Below, in pieces: positions 25,299-36,938 of a DNA stretch of 64,000 nucleotides (positions within the stretch are counted from its first letter, which is position 1; each line of letters starts with the position of its first letter). Origin of the DNA: G965220825 sp965220825 (GTDB lineage: Bacteria > Pseudomonadota > Alphaproteobacteria > UBA828); contig OZ244839.1 of assembly GCA_965220825.1 (NCBI GenBank), forward strand, positions 124,001 to 188,000, read 5' to 3'. The translations under genes were made by a program, and so were the position numbers. Below the pieces are notes generated by a model. The model did no database searches and was not told where the DNA came from. It saw nothing but the letters and a program-made list of their open reading frames with translations.

Positions 25299-26996
25299 AT
25301 GGACATGGTCACGATGAACATCATCGATTCGTCGATGGTGTCGATCTGCCGCGAGATGGGCATCACGCTGATGAAGACTTCCTACTCGACGATCTTCAAC
25401 GAGGGGCTCGACTTCACCTGCGCCATTGCGGACACGGACGGCGAGATGGTCTCGGTGGCGGAGTTCTGCCCCGCCCAGATCGGCGGCATGCCGCTGCTGA
25501 TCAAGACCTGTGCGGAGGAGATCCCCATCGATCAGATCGAGGAAGGCGATGTGATCGTCCACAACGACCCCTATCGGGGCGGCCTCCATGTCCCGGAGCA
25601 CACGCTCTTCAAGCCGGTGTTCGCGGATGGCGAGCTGCTCGCCTTTGTGGTCGCCATCGGCCATATCGCCGAGGTGGGCGGGATGGTGCCCGGCGGGTTC
25701 GCCGGCGAGGCGACGGAGATCTTTCACGAAGGCGTGCGCGTGCCGCCGGTCAAGATCATGAAGCGCGGGCAGGACGTGGACGCGGTGTGGAAGCTGATCC
25801 TCGCGAACGTCCGCACGCCCCGCTACAACTATGGCGACCTCCGCGCCATGATCGGTGCGCTCGACCTCGGCGAGGCGCGGCTCAAGGAGATGGTCGCGAA
25901 GTACGGCCGCGACCTCTGGCGCGATACCTGCCACGATTTGATGGACTATTCCGAGCGCCGCATGCGCGCCGAGATCGAGGCCTTCCCCGACGGGCGCTAC
26001 CATTTCGAGGACACGGTCGAGAACGACGGCATCGAGGACAAGCCCTTCCAGCTCCGCGTGGACGTGTTCGTCCAGGGGGACGAGCTGATCGCCGATTTCT
26101 CCGGCACGGACGATCAGGCCAAGGGGCCGATCAACGCCACCCTGGGCGTCACCTGGTCGGCGACGTACAACGCGCTCTTCCACATGACCGATCCGTCGAT
26201 TCCCAAGAACTCCGGCTGCTTCCGTCCCATCAAGATCGTGGCGCGGCCGGGCACGGTGGCCAATGTGAACTATCCCGCGCCCGAAGTGGCGGGCAACACG
26301 GAGACCCATCCTCGCCTCGCGCTGATCGTGATCGGGGCGCTGGCCCAGAGCGCGCCGGAGCGGGCGATGGCGGCGGAAAGCGGCACCGGCGGCAATTTCG
26401 TGTTCGGGGGCCATCACCCGGAACATGACGAATATTTTGCGTGCTACGACCTGATCTCCGGCGGCTGGGGCGGGCGCGACTACGCGGACGGCAACGACTG
26501 CGTCATCGCGATCAACGGCAACTGCCGTTTCAACCCGGTGGAGGTCTTCGAGACCCGCTTTCCCTTCCAGGTGGAGGATTTCGCCATGCTGCCCGATTCG
26601 GGCGGCCCGGGACGCCACCGGGGCGGGCTCGGCTACCGCAAGACGCTGCGGACGCTCGCGGCCGAGATCACGGCGAGCCAGTGCACGGACAGGCACCGCA
26701 TCAAGACCTGGGGCCTCTTCGGCGGCAAGGAGGGCGCGGTCGGCGCGACGCTGGTCCAGCCCGACGGCGCAACCGACTGGCGCCCGGTGACGGAGACCCA
26801 CGGCAAGGCGTCGTCTTCGAAATACGCCAACATCCGCTTGCGCCCCGGCGACCGCGTCCGCCTCGTCGTGCCGGGCGGCGGCGGCTATGGGGAGCCCGCC
26901 GCCCGCGCGCCGGAGGCGATCGAGGAGGACCTCGCCGAGGGCTACGTCACCGCCGAAGCCGCCCGGCGCGACTACGGCTATACCGCCGAACGCTAG
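25299..26996 (+). CDS. hydantoinase B / oxoprolinase family protein
   Basis: Large subunit-like protein of ATP-dependent hydantoinases, 5-oxoprolinases and acetone carboxylases, 565 residues. Family landmarks: NDPYRGGLHVPEH, the AEVGGMVPGG loop, and ESGTGGNFVFGGHHPE. The usual partner (HyuA, ATP-binding half) is not adjacent, which is unusual because A and B halves normally sit side by side. ATG 25299 follows GGGGAGGA; an in-frame ATG at 25233 would overlap the MFS gene. A carbamoylase that could use its product lies far away at 53268-54536. Confidence 0.92.
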   Translation: MDMVTMNIIDSSMVSICREMGITLMKTSYSTIFNEGLDFTCAIADTDGEMVSVAEFCPAQIGGMPLLIKTCAEEIPIDQIEEGDVIVHNDPYRGGLHVPEHTLFKPVFADGELLAFVVAIGHIAEVGGMVPGGFAGEATEIFHEGVRVPPVKIMKRGQDVDAVWKLILANVRTPRYNYGDLRAMIGALDLGEARLKEMVAKYGRDLWRDTCHDLMDYSERRMRAEIEAFPDGRYHFEDTVENDGIEDKPFQLRVDVFVQGDELIADFSGTDDQAKGPINATLGVTWSATYNALFHMTDPSIPKNSGCFRPIKIVARPGTVANVNYPAPEVAGNTETHPRLALIVIGALAQSAPERAMAAESGTGGNFVFGGHHPEHDEYFACYDLISGGWGGRDYADGNDCVIAINGNCRFNPVEVFETRFPFQVEDFAMLPDSGGPGRHRGGLGYRKTLRTLAAEITASQCTDRHRIKTWGLFGGKEGAVGATLVQPDGATDWRPVTETHGKASSSKYANIRLRPGDRVRLVVPGGGGYGEPAARAPEAIEEDLAEGYVTAEAARRDYGYTAER

Positions 26997-27203
26997 CGCC
27001 CCGAAACGAGCTCCCTCGCTTCGTCCGCGCAGGCGCCGTTGCCGTCTCCCACGTGACGCCCCTGATCTGCATTGGCCGCGAATGGCGCGCTCCGGAGTGT
27101 GCAGGTTCAGATAAGGTGTGAGACGCGGCTCTTGAAACGAGGTTGGGAGTGTCCGAAGCGGTTGGCGGACACATCAACCGCAAGGAGACCCCCCATGAAA
27201 GAT

Positions 27204-27283
27204 TTGGTGCGCGGGTCTCCAGGCCCGCATTTTTCTTCTTCTCGAAAAACAACAACATGCGGGCCTGGAGACCCGCGCACCAA
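27204..27283. repeat. dispersed hairpin repeat, copy 2
   Basis: Perfect 26-bp inverted repeat (27204-27229 with 27258-27283) around a 28-bp A/T-rich loop; the right arm continues into an A-run. The left arm is identical to that of the copy at 20975. It lies in the 421-bp gap 26997-27417 between hydantoinase B and the methyltransferase; apart from this element I see no gene or clear promoter there. Short frames over it read like VRGSPGP and are translations of the repeat, not proteins. Confidence 0.92.
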
Positions 27284-27417
27284 AAAAGGGGTAGCTCGCG
27301 GACGAACCCCGGTGGAATATCTTGCCAACCTGACAGCCGAAGAAATCCCAGCGTCTCAAACGCCCTGAACGAGGACATGGGGTTTTACGCGTCCGCGCGC
27401 GCACCTATTCTGCGGGC

Positions 27418-28119
27418 ATGGCCTGTGAGGTGGAGCAATGGGGGCGGAGCACCGATCTGGCGGTGCTGGAGCGGCTCGTGCCGCTGCGCGGGCGTCGTGT
27501 GGTGGATGTGGGGTGCGGCGCCGGCGATCTCGCGCGTGCCCTCGCCGAGCGGGGTGCGGAGGTTCTCGCCGTCGAGCCGGACCCCGCACAGGCCGCGCGC
27601 AACCGCGCCGCGCCGCCGACACCGGGCGTTGTCTTCTCCGAGGGGCGCGCGCAAGCGCTGCCGGTGGAGGACGGCGCCATGGACGGCGCCCTGTTCGGGC
27701 GTTCCCTTCATCATGTGCCGTCTGCGGACATGGGGGCTGCGCTAGCTGAGGCCGCCCGCGCGGTCCGTGCCGGCGGTTTCGTCTATGTGCTGGAGCCCGT
27801 GATGGCCGGCGCGTTCTCGGCGGTGCTGAAGCCCTTTCATGACGAGACCGAAGTCCGCCGTCTTGCCCGCGAAGCGCTCGGCAAGGCCGCCCCGCTGTTC
27901 GCATCCGAGCGCGAGGTTCGCTACGAGATCGAGGTGCGCTTCGAGAGCCACGACGCGTTCGTCACCCGATTCCAGGGGCTGGGCTACAACAGCTACGATA
28001 CTGCCTCCGTGGCGAGCGCCGAGGTAAAGCGCCTGTTCGACGCCGGCCGCACGGCGCGCGGCGACTATGCGTTCGTGCAGCCCATGAGGGTGAACCTCCT
28101 CCAGAATCCGGCCGCATGA
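27418..28119 (+). CDS. class I SAM-dependent methyltransferase
   Basis: 233 residues, Rossmann-type methyltransferase. Motif I is VVDVGCGAGDL (28-38), followed by the acidic VEPDP at the end of strand 2 and the FGRSLHHV motif after strand 4. The pattern fits UbiE/COQ5-like or Methyltransf_11 proteins acting on small molecules; the substrate is unknown. It overlaps nnrD/nnrE by 4 bp (ATGA), so the two are co-translated. ATG 27418 is the first reasonable start. Confidence 0.88.
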   Translation: MACEVEQWGRSTDLAVLERLVPLRGRRVVDVGCGAGDLARALAERGAEVLAVEPDPAQAARNRAAPPTPGVVFSEGRAQALPVEDGAMDGALFGRSLHHVPSADMGAALAEAARAVRAGGFVYVLEPVMAGAFSAVLKPFHDETEVRRLAREALGKAAPLFASEREVRYEIEVRFESHDAFVTRFQGLGYNSYDTASVASAEVKRLFDAGRTARGDYAFVQPMRVNLLQNPAA

Positions 28120-29633
28120 GCGCTGCGCGCGATTCTGCGGTTCTCTCCGTCGCCGAGATGGGGAAGGCGGACGAGGCGGCGATCGCCGCCGGAACCCCGG
28201 GTCTCGTCCTGATGGAGAATGCTGGCCGGGCCGTCGCGGACGAAATCACGCGCCGCTGGACGCGCCGGCCGGTCGCGGTGCTCTGCGGCCCCGGCAACAA
28301 TGGCGGGGACGGCTTCGTTGCGGCCCGTCTGTTGCGCGGGGCGGGGTGGCCGGTTCGCCTGGGACTCCTGGGCGCGCGCGGGCGCCTGGCCGGCGACGCG
28401 GCCGCCGCCGCGCGCTGGGAGGGCGCCGTGGAGCCGGCGGAGCCCGCGCTGCTGGAGGGCGTTCCGCTGGTGGTGGACGCGCTGTTCGGCGCGGGCCTCG
28501 CACGCCCCCTCGCGGGCCCTGCGGCCGCTCTCGCGGACGCGGTCGCCGCCCGCGGCCTCGCCTGTGTCGCGGTGGACCTCCCCAGCGGAGTCGATGGGGA
28601 TACGGGGGCGATTCTCGGTACGTCCTTCCGTGCCGACCTCACGGTCACCTTCGTCCGGCTCAAGCGGGGCCACCTGCTGCTGCCGGGGCGACTGCTTGCC
28701 GGCGAGACGGTGGTCGCCGATATCGGCGTGTCGTCGTCGGTTGTCGCGGCACTCGGCATTCGCACATATGAAAACGACCCGGCGCTCTGGTGCGCGGGGC
28801 TGCCACGCCCCTCTCTCGCCGACCACAAATACATCCGCGGCCACGCGCTGGTGGTGGGCGGCGATGTGGCCCACGGCGGCGCCGCGCGCCTCGCCGCCCG
28901 CGCGGCGCTCCGGGTGGGGGCGGGGCTCGTCACGGTGCATGCGCCGGAAGCCGCGATCCCGGTCTATGCGGCGCAGCTCACGGCAGTGATGGTGGACGCT
29001 CTGGAGGCGCTCGACGAGGCGCTCGCGGACCGTCGGAAGAACGCGGTCCTTATCGGTCCCGGCTCCGGTGTGAGCGAGGCCACGAGGTCGCATGCCCTGC
29101 GGGCGCTCGCCGCCGGCAAGCGCTGCGTGCTGGATGCGGACGCGCTGACGGCGTTCGCAGGCGGCCCCGCGCCCTTGTTCGCAGGCCTGCACTCGGCGGA
29201 CGCCGTGCTCACGCCCCATGAAGGCGAGTATGGGCGGCTCTTCGCCCATGAGGGCGACAAGCTTTCCCGCGCCCGGGCCGCAGCGGCGAAGAGCGGCGCC
29301 GTGACGGTCTTGAAAGGGGCGGACAGCATCATCGCCGCGCCGGACGGCCGCGCCGCGATCAACGCCAACGCGCCGCCCACGCTGGCGACCGCGGGCTCGG
29401 GCGATGTCCTGGCGGGTCTCATCCTCGGCCTCCTCGCCCAGGGCATGCCGGTCTTCGAGGCGGCGTGCGCGGGCGTCTGGCTTCACGGGGCGGCGGCGTC
29501 CGCCGTCGGCCCGGGACTGATCGCCGAGGACCTGCCGGAGGCGCTCCCCGGCGTCTTTCGGCGCTTGACTGCACCCGCCGGTGCGGGATTCGATGCCGAA
29601 ACCCGAGTCGGCGCGGGGCAACGCGAGGGCTAG
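28116..29633 (+). CDS. nnrD/nnrE: bifunctional NAD(P)H-hydrate epimerase / ADP-dependent dehydratase
   Basis: Metabolite-repair enzyme: the N-terminal half (about 1-215) interconverts the R and S forms of NAD(P)HX, and the C-terminal half (about 225-490) dehydrates the S form back to NAD(P)H with ADP. 505 residues. Visible: GPGNNGGDGFVAARLL and DLPSGVDGDTG in the epimerase half; HEGEYGRLF, LKGADS and the nucleotide motif ATAGSGDVLAG in the dehydratase half. It follows the methyltransferase with a 4-bp overlap and precedes clpX by 99 bp. Confidence 0.95.
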   Translation: MSAARDSAVLSVAEMGKADEAAIAAGTPGLVLMENAGRAVADEITRRWTRRPVAVLCGPGNNGGDGFVAARLLRGAGWPVRLGLLGARGRLAGDAAAAARWEGAVEPAEPALLEGVPLVVDALFGAGLARPLAGPAAALADAVAARGLACVAVDLPSGVDGDTGAILGTSFRADLTVTFVRLKRGHLLLPGRLLAGETVVADIGVSSSVVAALGIRTYENDPALWCAGLPRPSLADHKYIRGHALVVGGDVAHGGAARLAARAALRVGAGLVTVHAPEAAIPVYAAQLTAVMVDALEALDEALADRRKNAVLIGPGSGVSEATRSHALRALAAGKRCVLDADALTAFAGGPAPLFAGLHSADAVLTPHEGEYGRLFAHEGDKLSRARAAAAKSGAVTVLKGADSIIAAPDGRAAINANAPPTLATAGSGDVLAGLILGLLAQGMPVFEAACAGVWLHGAAASAVGPGLIAEDLPEALPGVFRRLTAPAGAGFDAETRVGAGQREG

Positions 29634-29732
29634 ACAGCGGCAGGGCCGGATGCCACCCTCGCGGTGAATCGCGTATTTCGCCGGCGCCGCGGCAGCCCTG
29701 CCGAGGCGAGAGCGAAACGCCATGGGGCGAAC

Positions 29733-31001
29733 ATGAACAAGTCCAGCGGAAGCGAGTCGAAAAACACGCTCTATTGCTCTTTCTGCGGGAAGAGCCAGCA
29801 CGAGGTTCGCAAGCTCATCGCGGGTCCCACCGTGTTCATTTGCGACGAGTGCGTGGAACTCTGCATGGACATCATCCGTGAAGAGCACAAGAGCGCGCGG
29901 GTCAAGAGCCGCGACGGCGTGCCCACGCCGGCCGAGATATGCGAGGTTCTGGCCGACTATGTGATCGGTCAGGACCATGCCAAGCGGGTGCTTTCCGTTG
30001 CCGTGCACAACCACTACAAGCGGCTCGCGCACGGCAACAAGGGAAACGAGGTCGAGCTCGCCAAGTCGAACATTCTGCTGATCGGCCCCACGGGCTGCGG
30101 CAAGACCCTGCTGGCCCAGACCCTCGCGCGCATCCTCGACGTGCCCTTCACCATGGCGGACGCCACGACGCTCACCGAGGCGGGCTATGTGGGCGAGGAC
30201 GTGGAGAACATCATCCTGAAGCTGCTCCAGTCCGCGGACTACAATGTGGAGCGCGCCCAGCGCGGCATCGTCTATCTCGACGAGGTGGACAAGATCGCCC
30301 GCAAGTCGGACAACCCTTCCATCACGCGGGATGTCTCCGGCGAGGGCGTGCAGCAGGCGCTGCTCAAGATCATGGAGGGGACGGTGGCCTCCGTTCCGCC
30401 CCAGGGCGGGCGGAAGCATCCGCAGCAGGAGTTCCTGCAGGTGGATACCACCAACATCCTGTTCATCTGCGGCGGTGCCTTCTCCGGCCTCGAAAAGATC
30501 ATCGCCCAGCGCGGGCGCGGCACCGCCATGGGCTTCGGCGCGGACGTCCGCGCGCCGGACGAGCGCAAGACCGGGGAGATTCTCCGCGAGGTGGAGCCCG
30601 AGGATCTGCTCAAGTTCGGCCTGATCCCCGAATTTGTGGGCCGGCTGCCGGTGATCGCGACGCTCGACGATCTGGATGCGGGCGCCCTGGTCGAGATATT
30701 GACCAAGCCGAAGAACGCCCTCGTGAAGCAGTACGAGAAGCTCTTCGACATGGAAGACGTGACGCTTGCCTTCGCCGACGACGCCCTGGAGGCGATCGCG
30801 CGCAAGGCGATCGCGCGCAGAACGGGCGCTCGCGGCCTGCGCTCCATCCTGGAAGGCATCCTTCTGGACTCGATGTTCGATCTGCCGAGCTACGATTCCG
30901 TGGAGGAAGTGGTAATCAACCGCGAGGTGGTGGAGGGCCGGGCCGGGCCGCTCCTGATCTATGCCGAGCGGCGCGAGGGCGCGGGCTCGTCGGCGTCCTG
31001 A
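29733..31001 (+). CDS. clpX: ATP-dependent Clp protease ATP-binding subunit ClpX
   Basis: AAA+ unfoldase that recognises and feeds substrates to ClpP; 422 residues. The N-terminal zinc finger has C15, C18, C37 and C40 (CSFCGKS, CDEC). Walker A is GPTGCGKT (118-125); Walker B VYLDEVDKI and the Arg-finger RRTGARGLRS follow. The pore loop GYVGED is present. ATG 29733 gives the standard N-terminus MNKSSGSESKNTLYCSFCG. In most alphaproteobacteria clpP lies directly upstream; here the NAD(P)HX-repair gene does, and clpP is not in the window. Confidence 0.97.
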   Translation: MNKSSGSESKNTLYCSFCGKSQHEVRKLIAGPTVFICDECVELCMDIIREEHKSARVKSRDGVPTPAEICEVLADYVIGQDHAKRVLSVAVHNHYKRLAHGNKGNEVELAKSNILLIGPTGCGKTLLAQTLARILDVPFTMADATTLTEAGYVGEDVENIILKLLQSADYNVERAQRGIVYLDEVDKIARKSDNPSITRDVSGEGVQQALLKIMEGTVASVPPQGGRKHPQQEFLQVDTTNILFICGGAFSGLEKIIAQRGRGTAMGFGADVRAPDERKTGEILREVEPEDLLKFGLIPEFVGRLPVIATLDDLDAGALVEILTKPKNALVKQYEKLFDMEDVTLAFADDALEAIARKAIARRTGARGLRSILEGILLDSMFDLPSYDSVEEVVINREVVEGRAGPLLIYAERREGAGSSAS

Positions 31002-31011
31002 CGGAAGCCGA

Positions 31012-31040
31012 CTTGAACGGCCGCCCGATCGTTCCTACCT
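31012..31040 (+). promoter_or_regulatory. possible RpoH-type heat-shock promoter before lon
   Basis: CTTG at 31012-31015 and CCTACCT at 31034-31040 are separated by 18 bases, close to the alphaproteobacterial sigma-32 pattern CTTG-N17/18-CYTATNT (one mismatch in the -10 element). It lies in the 108-bp clpX-lon gap, 69 bp before the lon start, where a heat-shock promoter would be expected. Confidence 0.5.
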
Positions 31041-31109
31041 GGAACGAGGGAGCCGCTCAGGCACCACCTGCGCCACATCGGGCGCGTGAGAAACCGGGCG
31101 TGAGGAACA

Positions 31110-33524
<2,415 letters not shown>

Positions 33525-33548
33525 CCGTTCGCGCGGGCCCGACGCGTT

Positions 33549-33567
33549 GCCGCACCATTGGTGCGGC
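33549..33567 (+). terminator. hairpin downstream of lon, possible terminator
   Basis: Perfect 9-bp inverted repeat GCCGCACCA / TGGTGCGGC with a one-base centre, 24 bp after the lon stop. No T-run follows, so it may end or stabilise the lon transcript but is not a classical intrinsic terminator. The rest of the lon-ftsK gap holds an 8-bp repeat CTTATCCC (33649-33656) / GGGATAAG (33681-33688) that might be an ftsK control site. Confidence 0.4.
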
Positions 33568-33792
33568 GGGGCATGACCGGCTTTGTTCTGCCGCCATACC
33601 CACGACGGTCGTAACGGCAAACCGCCCGCCCGGGCGCGCTGCTATTGCCTTATCCCTCTTGCGCCAAGTTGAAGTTGCATGGGATAAGCCGCCCGTAACT
33701 CGGCGCGACTCGGCGGAAACGCCCGTGCGGGCGTTCGGGACCAAGCCAAGGGTTTGCCGCAGCGCGCCGGCGGAATCGCCAGGGGGGCCGCC

Positions 33793-36207
33793 GTGGCTAC
33801 CAACAGCGCATACGCTTCTCGCACGCCGTTCCTGCCCTCGGGCACGGGCAGCTTCTTCGCCCGCCGGGCAAGCGAGGCGGGCGGGCTTGTTCTGGCCGCG
33901 CTTGCGGGCTTTCTGGCGGTGGCGCTCGCGACCTATGCGTCCGGCGATCCTTCCTTCAACACGGCGACCGGCGGCGAGGTAAGCAATGCCGTGGGTCTCG
34001 CAGGCGCGTATGCGGCGGATCTGCTGTTGCAATGGTTCGGCCTCGCGGCCTGGGCTCTCCCCATGGCATTCGCCGCCTGGGCCTGGGCGCTGTTCCGCCA
34101 CCGGAGGCTCGTGTTCTTCGCCGGGCGGAAGCTTCGCGTTGCAGGCTGGATTCCGGTGGCGCTCCTTCCCGTTGCTCTACTGCTGGGCGCCTTCGGCGCG
34201 GCGGCGGTGGGCTCGTCGGCCTGGCCGACGGCGGCGGGCTCGGGCGGAGCCGTCGGCGGCGCACTCGCCGATGCCCTGCCACGGATCGCCGGGCCCGTGG
34301 TCGGTATCGTCTTTGCATTCCTCGGCGTTCTGGCGCTGGCCGGCGCCCTCGGCATGCCCTGGCGGGAGTGGCGCGCGCTGTTCCGAGCCGCGTTGTGGGT
34401 CGGGCGAAATGCGGGCCGCGCGACGGCCGTGCTCTGCCGTGCTCTTCTCCGTGCTCGTGCCCGCCCCGGGGAGCCGCCGGCGGTGGAAGAGACGGATGGC
34501 GCATCCACCGCGGAGCCGCCGGTCGAGGAGCCCCGCGATTCGCCGCCGCTCACCCCGGAGGACGAGATGCCGGACGCTGGGCGCCGCGGCCCCCGTCTTT
34601 CTGCGCCTGCGCCGGAAGGGCGTCGGCGGTCCGCCACCCGGGCCAGGAAACCGCGCAGGCGTGCCGGTGGCAAAAACCAGATGGCTCTCGATCTCGAAGG
34701 CGCGCGCCACGCAATGCCGCCGGTGGAGCTGCTGGCGGAACCGTCGGGCTCGGGCGCGAAGTTGGACGCGTCGGCACCCGCCCTCAAGCGGAACGCCGAA
34801 ATGCTGGTTTCGGTGCTCAAGGACTTCCGCGTGGTGGGCGAGGTCGGGCAGGTCCGTCCCGGTCCCGTGGTGACCCTCTACGAGTTCGAGCCCCAGCCCG
34901 GCACGCGAACCTCCCGTGTCATCGGCCTTGCCGACGACATCGCGCGTTCCATGAGCGCCCTTTCGGTGCGCGCGGCGACGATCCCCGGTCGCAGTGTGAT
35001 CGGTATCGAACTTCCCAACGGGAAGCGCGAGACGGTGCTCCTGCGGGAGCTGCTTGCGAGCGCCGGCTACCGGCGCAGCGACGGCAACCTGCCGCTTGCC
35101 CTCGGCAAGGACATCGGCGGCAACCCGGTGGTCGCCGATCTCTCCCGCATGCCGCATCTCCTGGTTGCGGGCACCACGGGCTCGGGCAAATCGGTCGCGA
35201 TCAACAGCATGATCCTCTCCCTCGTCTATCGGCTGTCGCCGGACGAGTGCAAACTGATCCTGATCGATCCCAAGATGCTGGAGCTTTCGGTCTACGACGA
35301 CATTCCCCATCTTCTGACGCCCGTGGTCACGGAACCCGCCAAGGCGGTGGTGGCCCTCAAATGGACGGTGCGCGAGATGGAAGGCCGCTACCAGGCCATG
35401 TCGCGCCTCGGCGTGCGCAATATTTCGGGCTACAACAAGCGTCTTGCCGAGGCCCGCGCCAAGGGGGAGCAGCTCACGCGCCGCGTGCAGACCGGACTGG
35501 ACCCGGAGACGGGCGAGCCGGTCTATGAGGACTGCGATCTCGATCTCACGCCCATGCCCTTCATCGTCGTGGTGGTCGACGAAATGGCCGACCTCATGCT
35601 CGTTGCGGGCAAGGAGATCGAGGGCGCGGTGCAGCGGCTTGCGCAGATGGCACGCGCCGCAGGCATCCATCTGGTGATGGCGACCCAGCGTCCCTCGGTC
35701 GACGTCATCACCGGCACGATCAAGGCCAATTTCCCGACCCGGATCAGCTTCCAGGTCACCTCCAAGATCGACAGCAGGACCATCATCGGCGAAGCCGGCG
35801 CGGAGCAGCTCCTGGGCCAGGGCGACATGCTCTATCTCGGTGCCGGCGGGCGTCTGATCCGTGTCCACGGCCCCTTCGTCTCCGACGCCGAGGTCGAGCG
35901 CGTGGCGGAGCATCTGCGGTCGCAAGGGAAGCCGCGCTATGTGGAGGGCCTTACGGAGGAGCCCGAGTCCATCACGGACGCCCTCGGCGAGCTCGGCGGG
36001 GCCGGGGAAGATCCGCTCTATGACCAGGCCGTGGCGCTGGTCGCCCGCGAGCGCAAGGCCTCGACCAGCTTCATCCAGCGCCATCTCCAGATCGGCTACA
36101 ACCGCGCGGCGCGCATTATCGAGCGGATGGAGAAGCAGGAGGTGGTGAGCAGGGCCAACCACGCCGGCAAGCGCGAGGTGCTGATCGCCGATCATAGCGG
36201 CGATTGA
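33793..36207 (+). CDS. ftsK: DNA translocase FtsK
   Basis: Membrane-anchored hexameric pump that clears chromosome DNA from the closing septum. 804 residues from GTG 33793, which follows AGGGGGG. Four to five membrane helices (about 27-200), a charged Pro/Arg-rich linker (about 230-310), then the motor: LLVAGTTGSGKSV with Walker A at 460-467, Walker B FIVVVVDEMADLM, and the C-terminal winged-helix gamma domain (about 735-800, STSFIQRHLQIGYNRAARII) that reads polarity sequences. A TTG at 33754 is a weaker start. Confidence 0.96.
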   Translation: MATNSAYASRTPFLPSGTGSFFARRASEAGGLVLAALAGFLAVALATYASGDPSFNTATGGEVSNAVGLAGAYAADLLLQWFGLAAWALPMAFAAWAWALFRHRRLVFFAGRKLRVAGWIPVALLPVALLLGAFGAAAVGSSAWPTAAGSGGAVGGALADALPRIAGPVVGIVFAFLGVLALAGALGMPWREWRALFRAALWVGRNAGRATAVLCRALLRARARPGEPPAVEETDGASTAEPPVEEPRDSPPLTPEDEMPDAGRRGPRLSAPAPEGRRRSATRARKPRRRAGGKNQMALDLEGARHAMPPVELLAEPSGSGAKLDASAPALKRNAEMLVSVLKDFRVVGEVGQVRPGPVVTLYEFEPQPGTRTSRVIGLADDIARSMSALSVRAATIPGRSVIGIELPNGKRETVLLRELLASAGYRRSDGNLPLALGKDIGGNPVVADLSRMPHLLVAGTTGSGKSVAINSMILSLVYRLSPDECKLILIDPKMLELSVYDDIPHLLTPVVTEPAKAVVALKWTVREMEGRYQAMSRLGVRNISGYNKRLAEARAKGEQLTRRVQTGLDPETGEPVYEDCDLDLTPMPFIVVVVDEMADLMLVAGKEIEGAVQRLAQMARAAGIHLVMATQRPSVDVITGTIKANFPTRISFQVTSKIDSRTIIGEAGAEQLLGQGDMLYLGAGGRLIRVHGPFVSDAEVERVAEHLRSQGKPRYVEGLTEEPESITDALGELGGAGEDPLYDQAVALVARERKASTSFIQRHLQIGYNRAARIIERMEKQEVVSRANHAGKREVLIADHSGD

Positions 36208-36220
36208 AGGGCCGGGCGCC

Positions 36221-36904
36221 TTGGCCGCCGAACGCCTGCATGTTTTTTGCCGCGTTTCGGGGGCGGCACGGGCGCTTTGTGCGCTCTTCCTGATATCGTT
36301 TCTGTGCCTCGCCACCGCACCGTCGGCGGCTGCGCAGGAGGTGCAACCCGCCCGGCTGGACGCCGCGGAGCGTACTCTGCTGGCCGAGGTGGAGCGCTAT
36401 CTCAACGGGATTTCATCGCTCCGCGCGAACTTCGTGCAGGTTGCACCGGACGGCGCGGTCTCCGAGGGAATCTTTCTCCTTCGCCGTCCGGGCCGGCTTC
36501 GGGTGGAATATGCGCCGCCGGTGCCTGTGCTCATCGTGGGAGACGGCGTCCTCCTGCATTATCACGACAAGGAACTCGGCCAGATCAACGAATGGCCGGT
36601 CTTCGATACGCCGCTCGGCGTGCTGGCGGGCGACGAGCTGCGCTTCGACGAGGGCTTGACGGTGACAGCGTTCACCGACCGGGGGGACCATGTCGAAATC
36701 GGCCTGATCCTTCAAGGCGATCCGGGCGCCGGGCGCCTCAGCCTGATTCTGGAGCAGAACCCGCTGGTTCTGCGGCGCTGGCGCGTGACGGACGCGCAAG
36801 GTCTCGTCACCACGGTTTCGCTCTTCGATCTGGAGACCAATATCGCGCTCGCCGCCAAGCTCTTCGTGTTCGACGATCCGCGCGAAATACGCTCGCCCCG
36901 TTGA
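36221..36904 (+). CDS. lolA: outer-membrane lipoprotein carrier protein LolA
   Basis: Periplasmic chaperone that carries lipoproteins from LolCDE to the outer membrane. About 227 residues with an N-terminal signal sequence (hydrophobic stretch about 17-38, cleavage near AAAQ). The LolA pattern ISSLRANFVQVAPDG followed by GRLRVEYAPP and the C-terminal WRVTDAQGLVTTVSLF fits the alphaproteobacterial LolA group. No in-frame ATG exists; TTG 36221 is the likely start, 13 bp after ftsK. It belongs to the ftsK-lolA pair common in this class. Confidence 0.9.
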   Translation: MAAERLHVFCRVSGAARALCALFLISFLCLATAPSAAAQEVQPARLDAAERTLLAEVERYLNGISSLRANFVQVAPDGAVSEGIFLLRRPGRLRVEYAPPVPVLIVGDGVLLHYHDKELGQINEWPVFDTPLGVLAGDELRFDEGLTVTAFTDRGDHVEIGLILQGDPGAGRLSLILEQNPLVLRRWRVTDAQGLVTTVSLFDLETNIALAAKLFVFDDPREIRSPR

Positions 36905-36938
36905 GCGGCGGACACAAGGTGCCAGAGGGAGCTCCCGC

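Noticed and set aside
27143..27404. Small frames reading VRGSPGP, ARVSRPA and MRAWRPA
   Set aside because: They are translations of the hairpin repeat in different frames and recur at the other copy near 21000.
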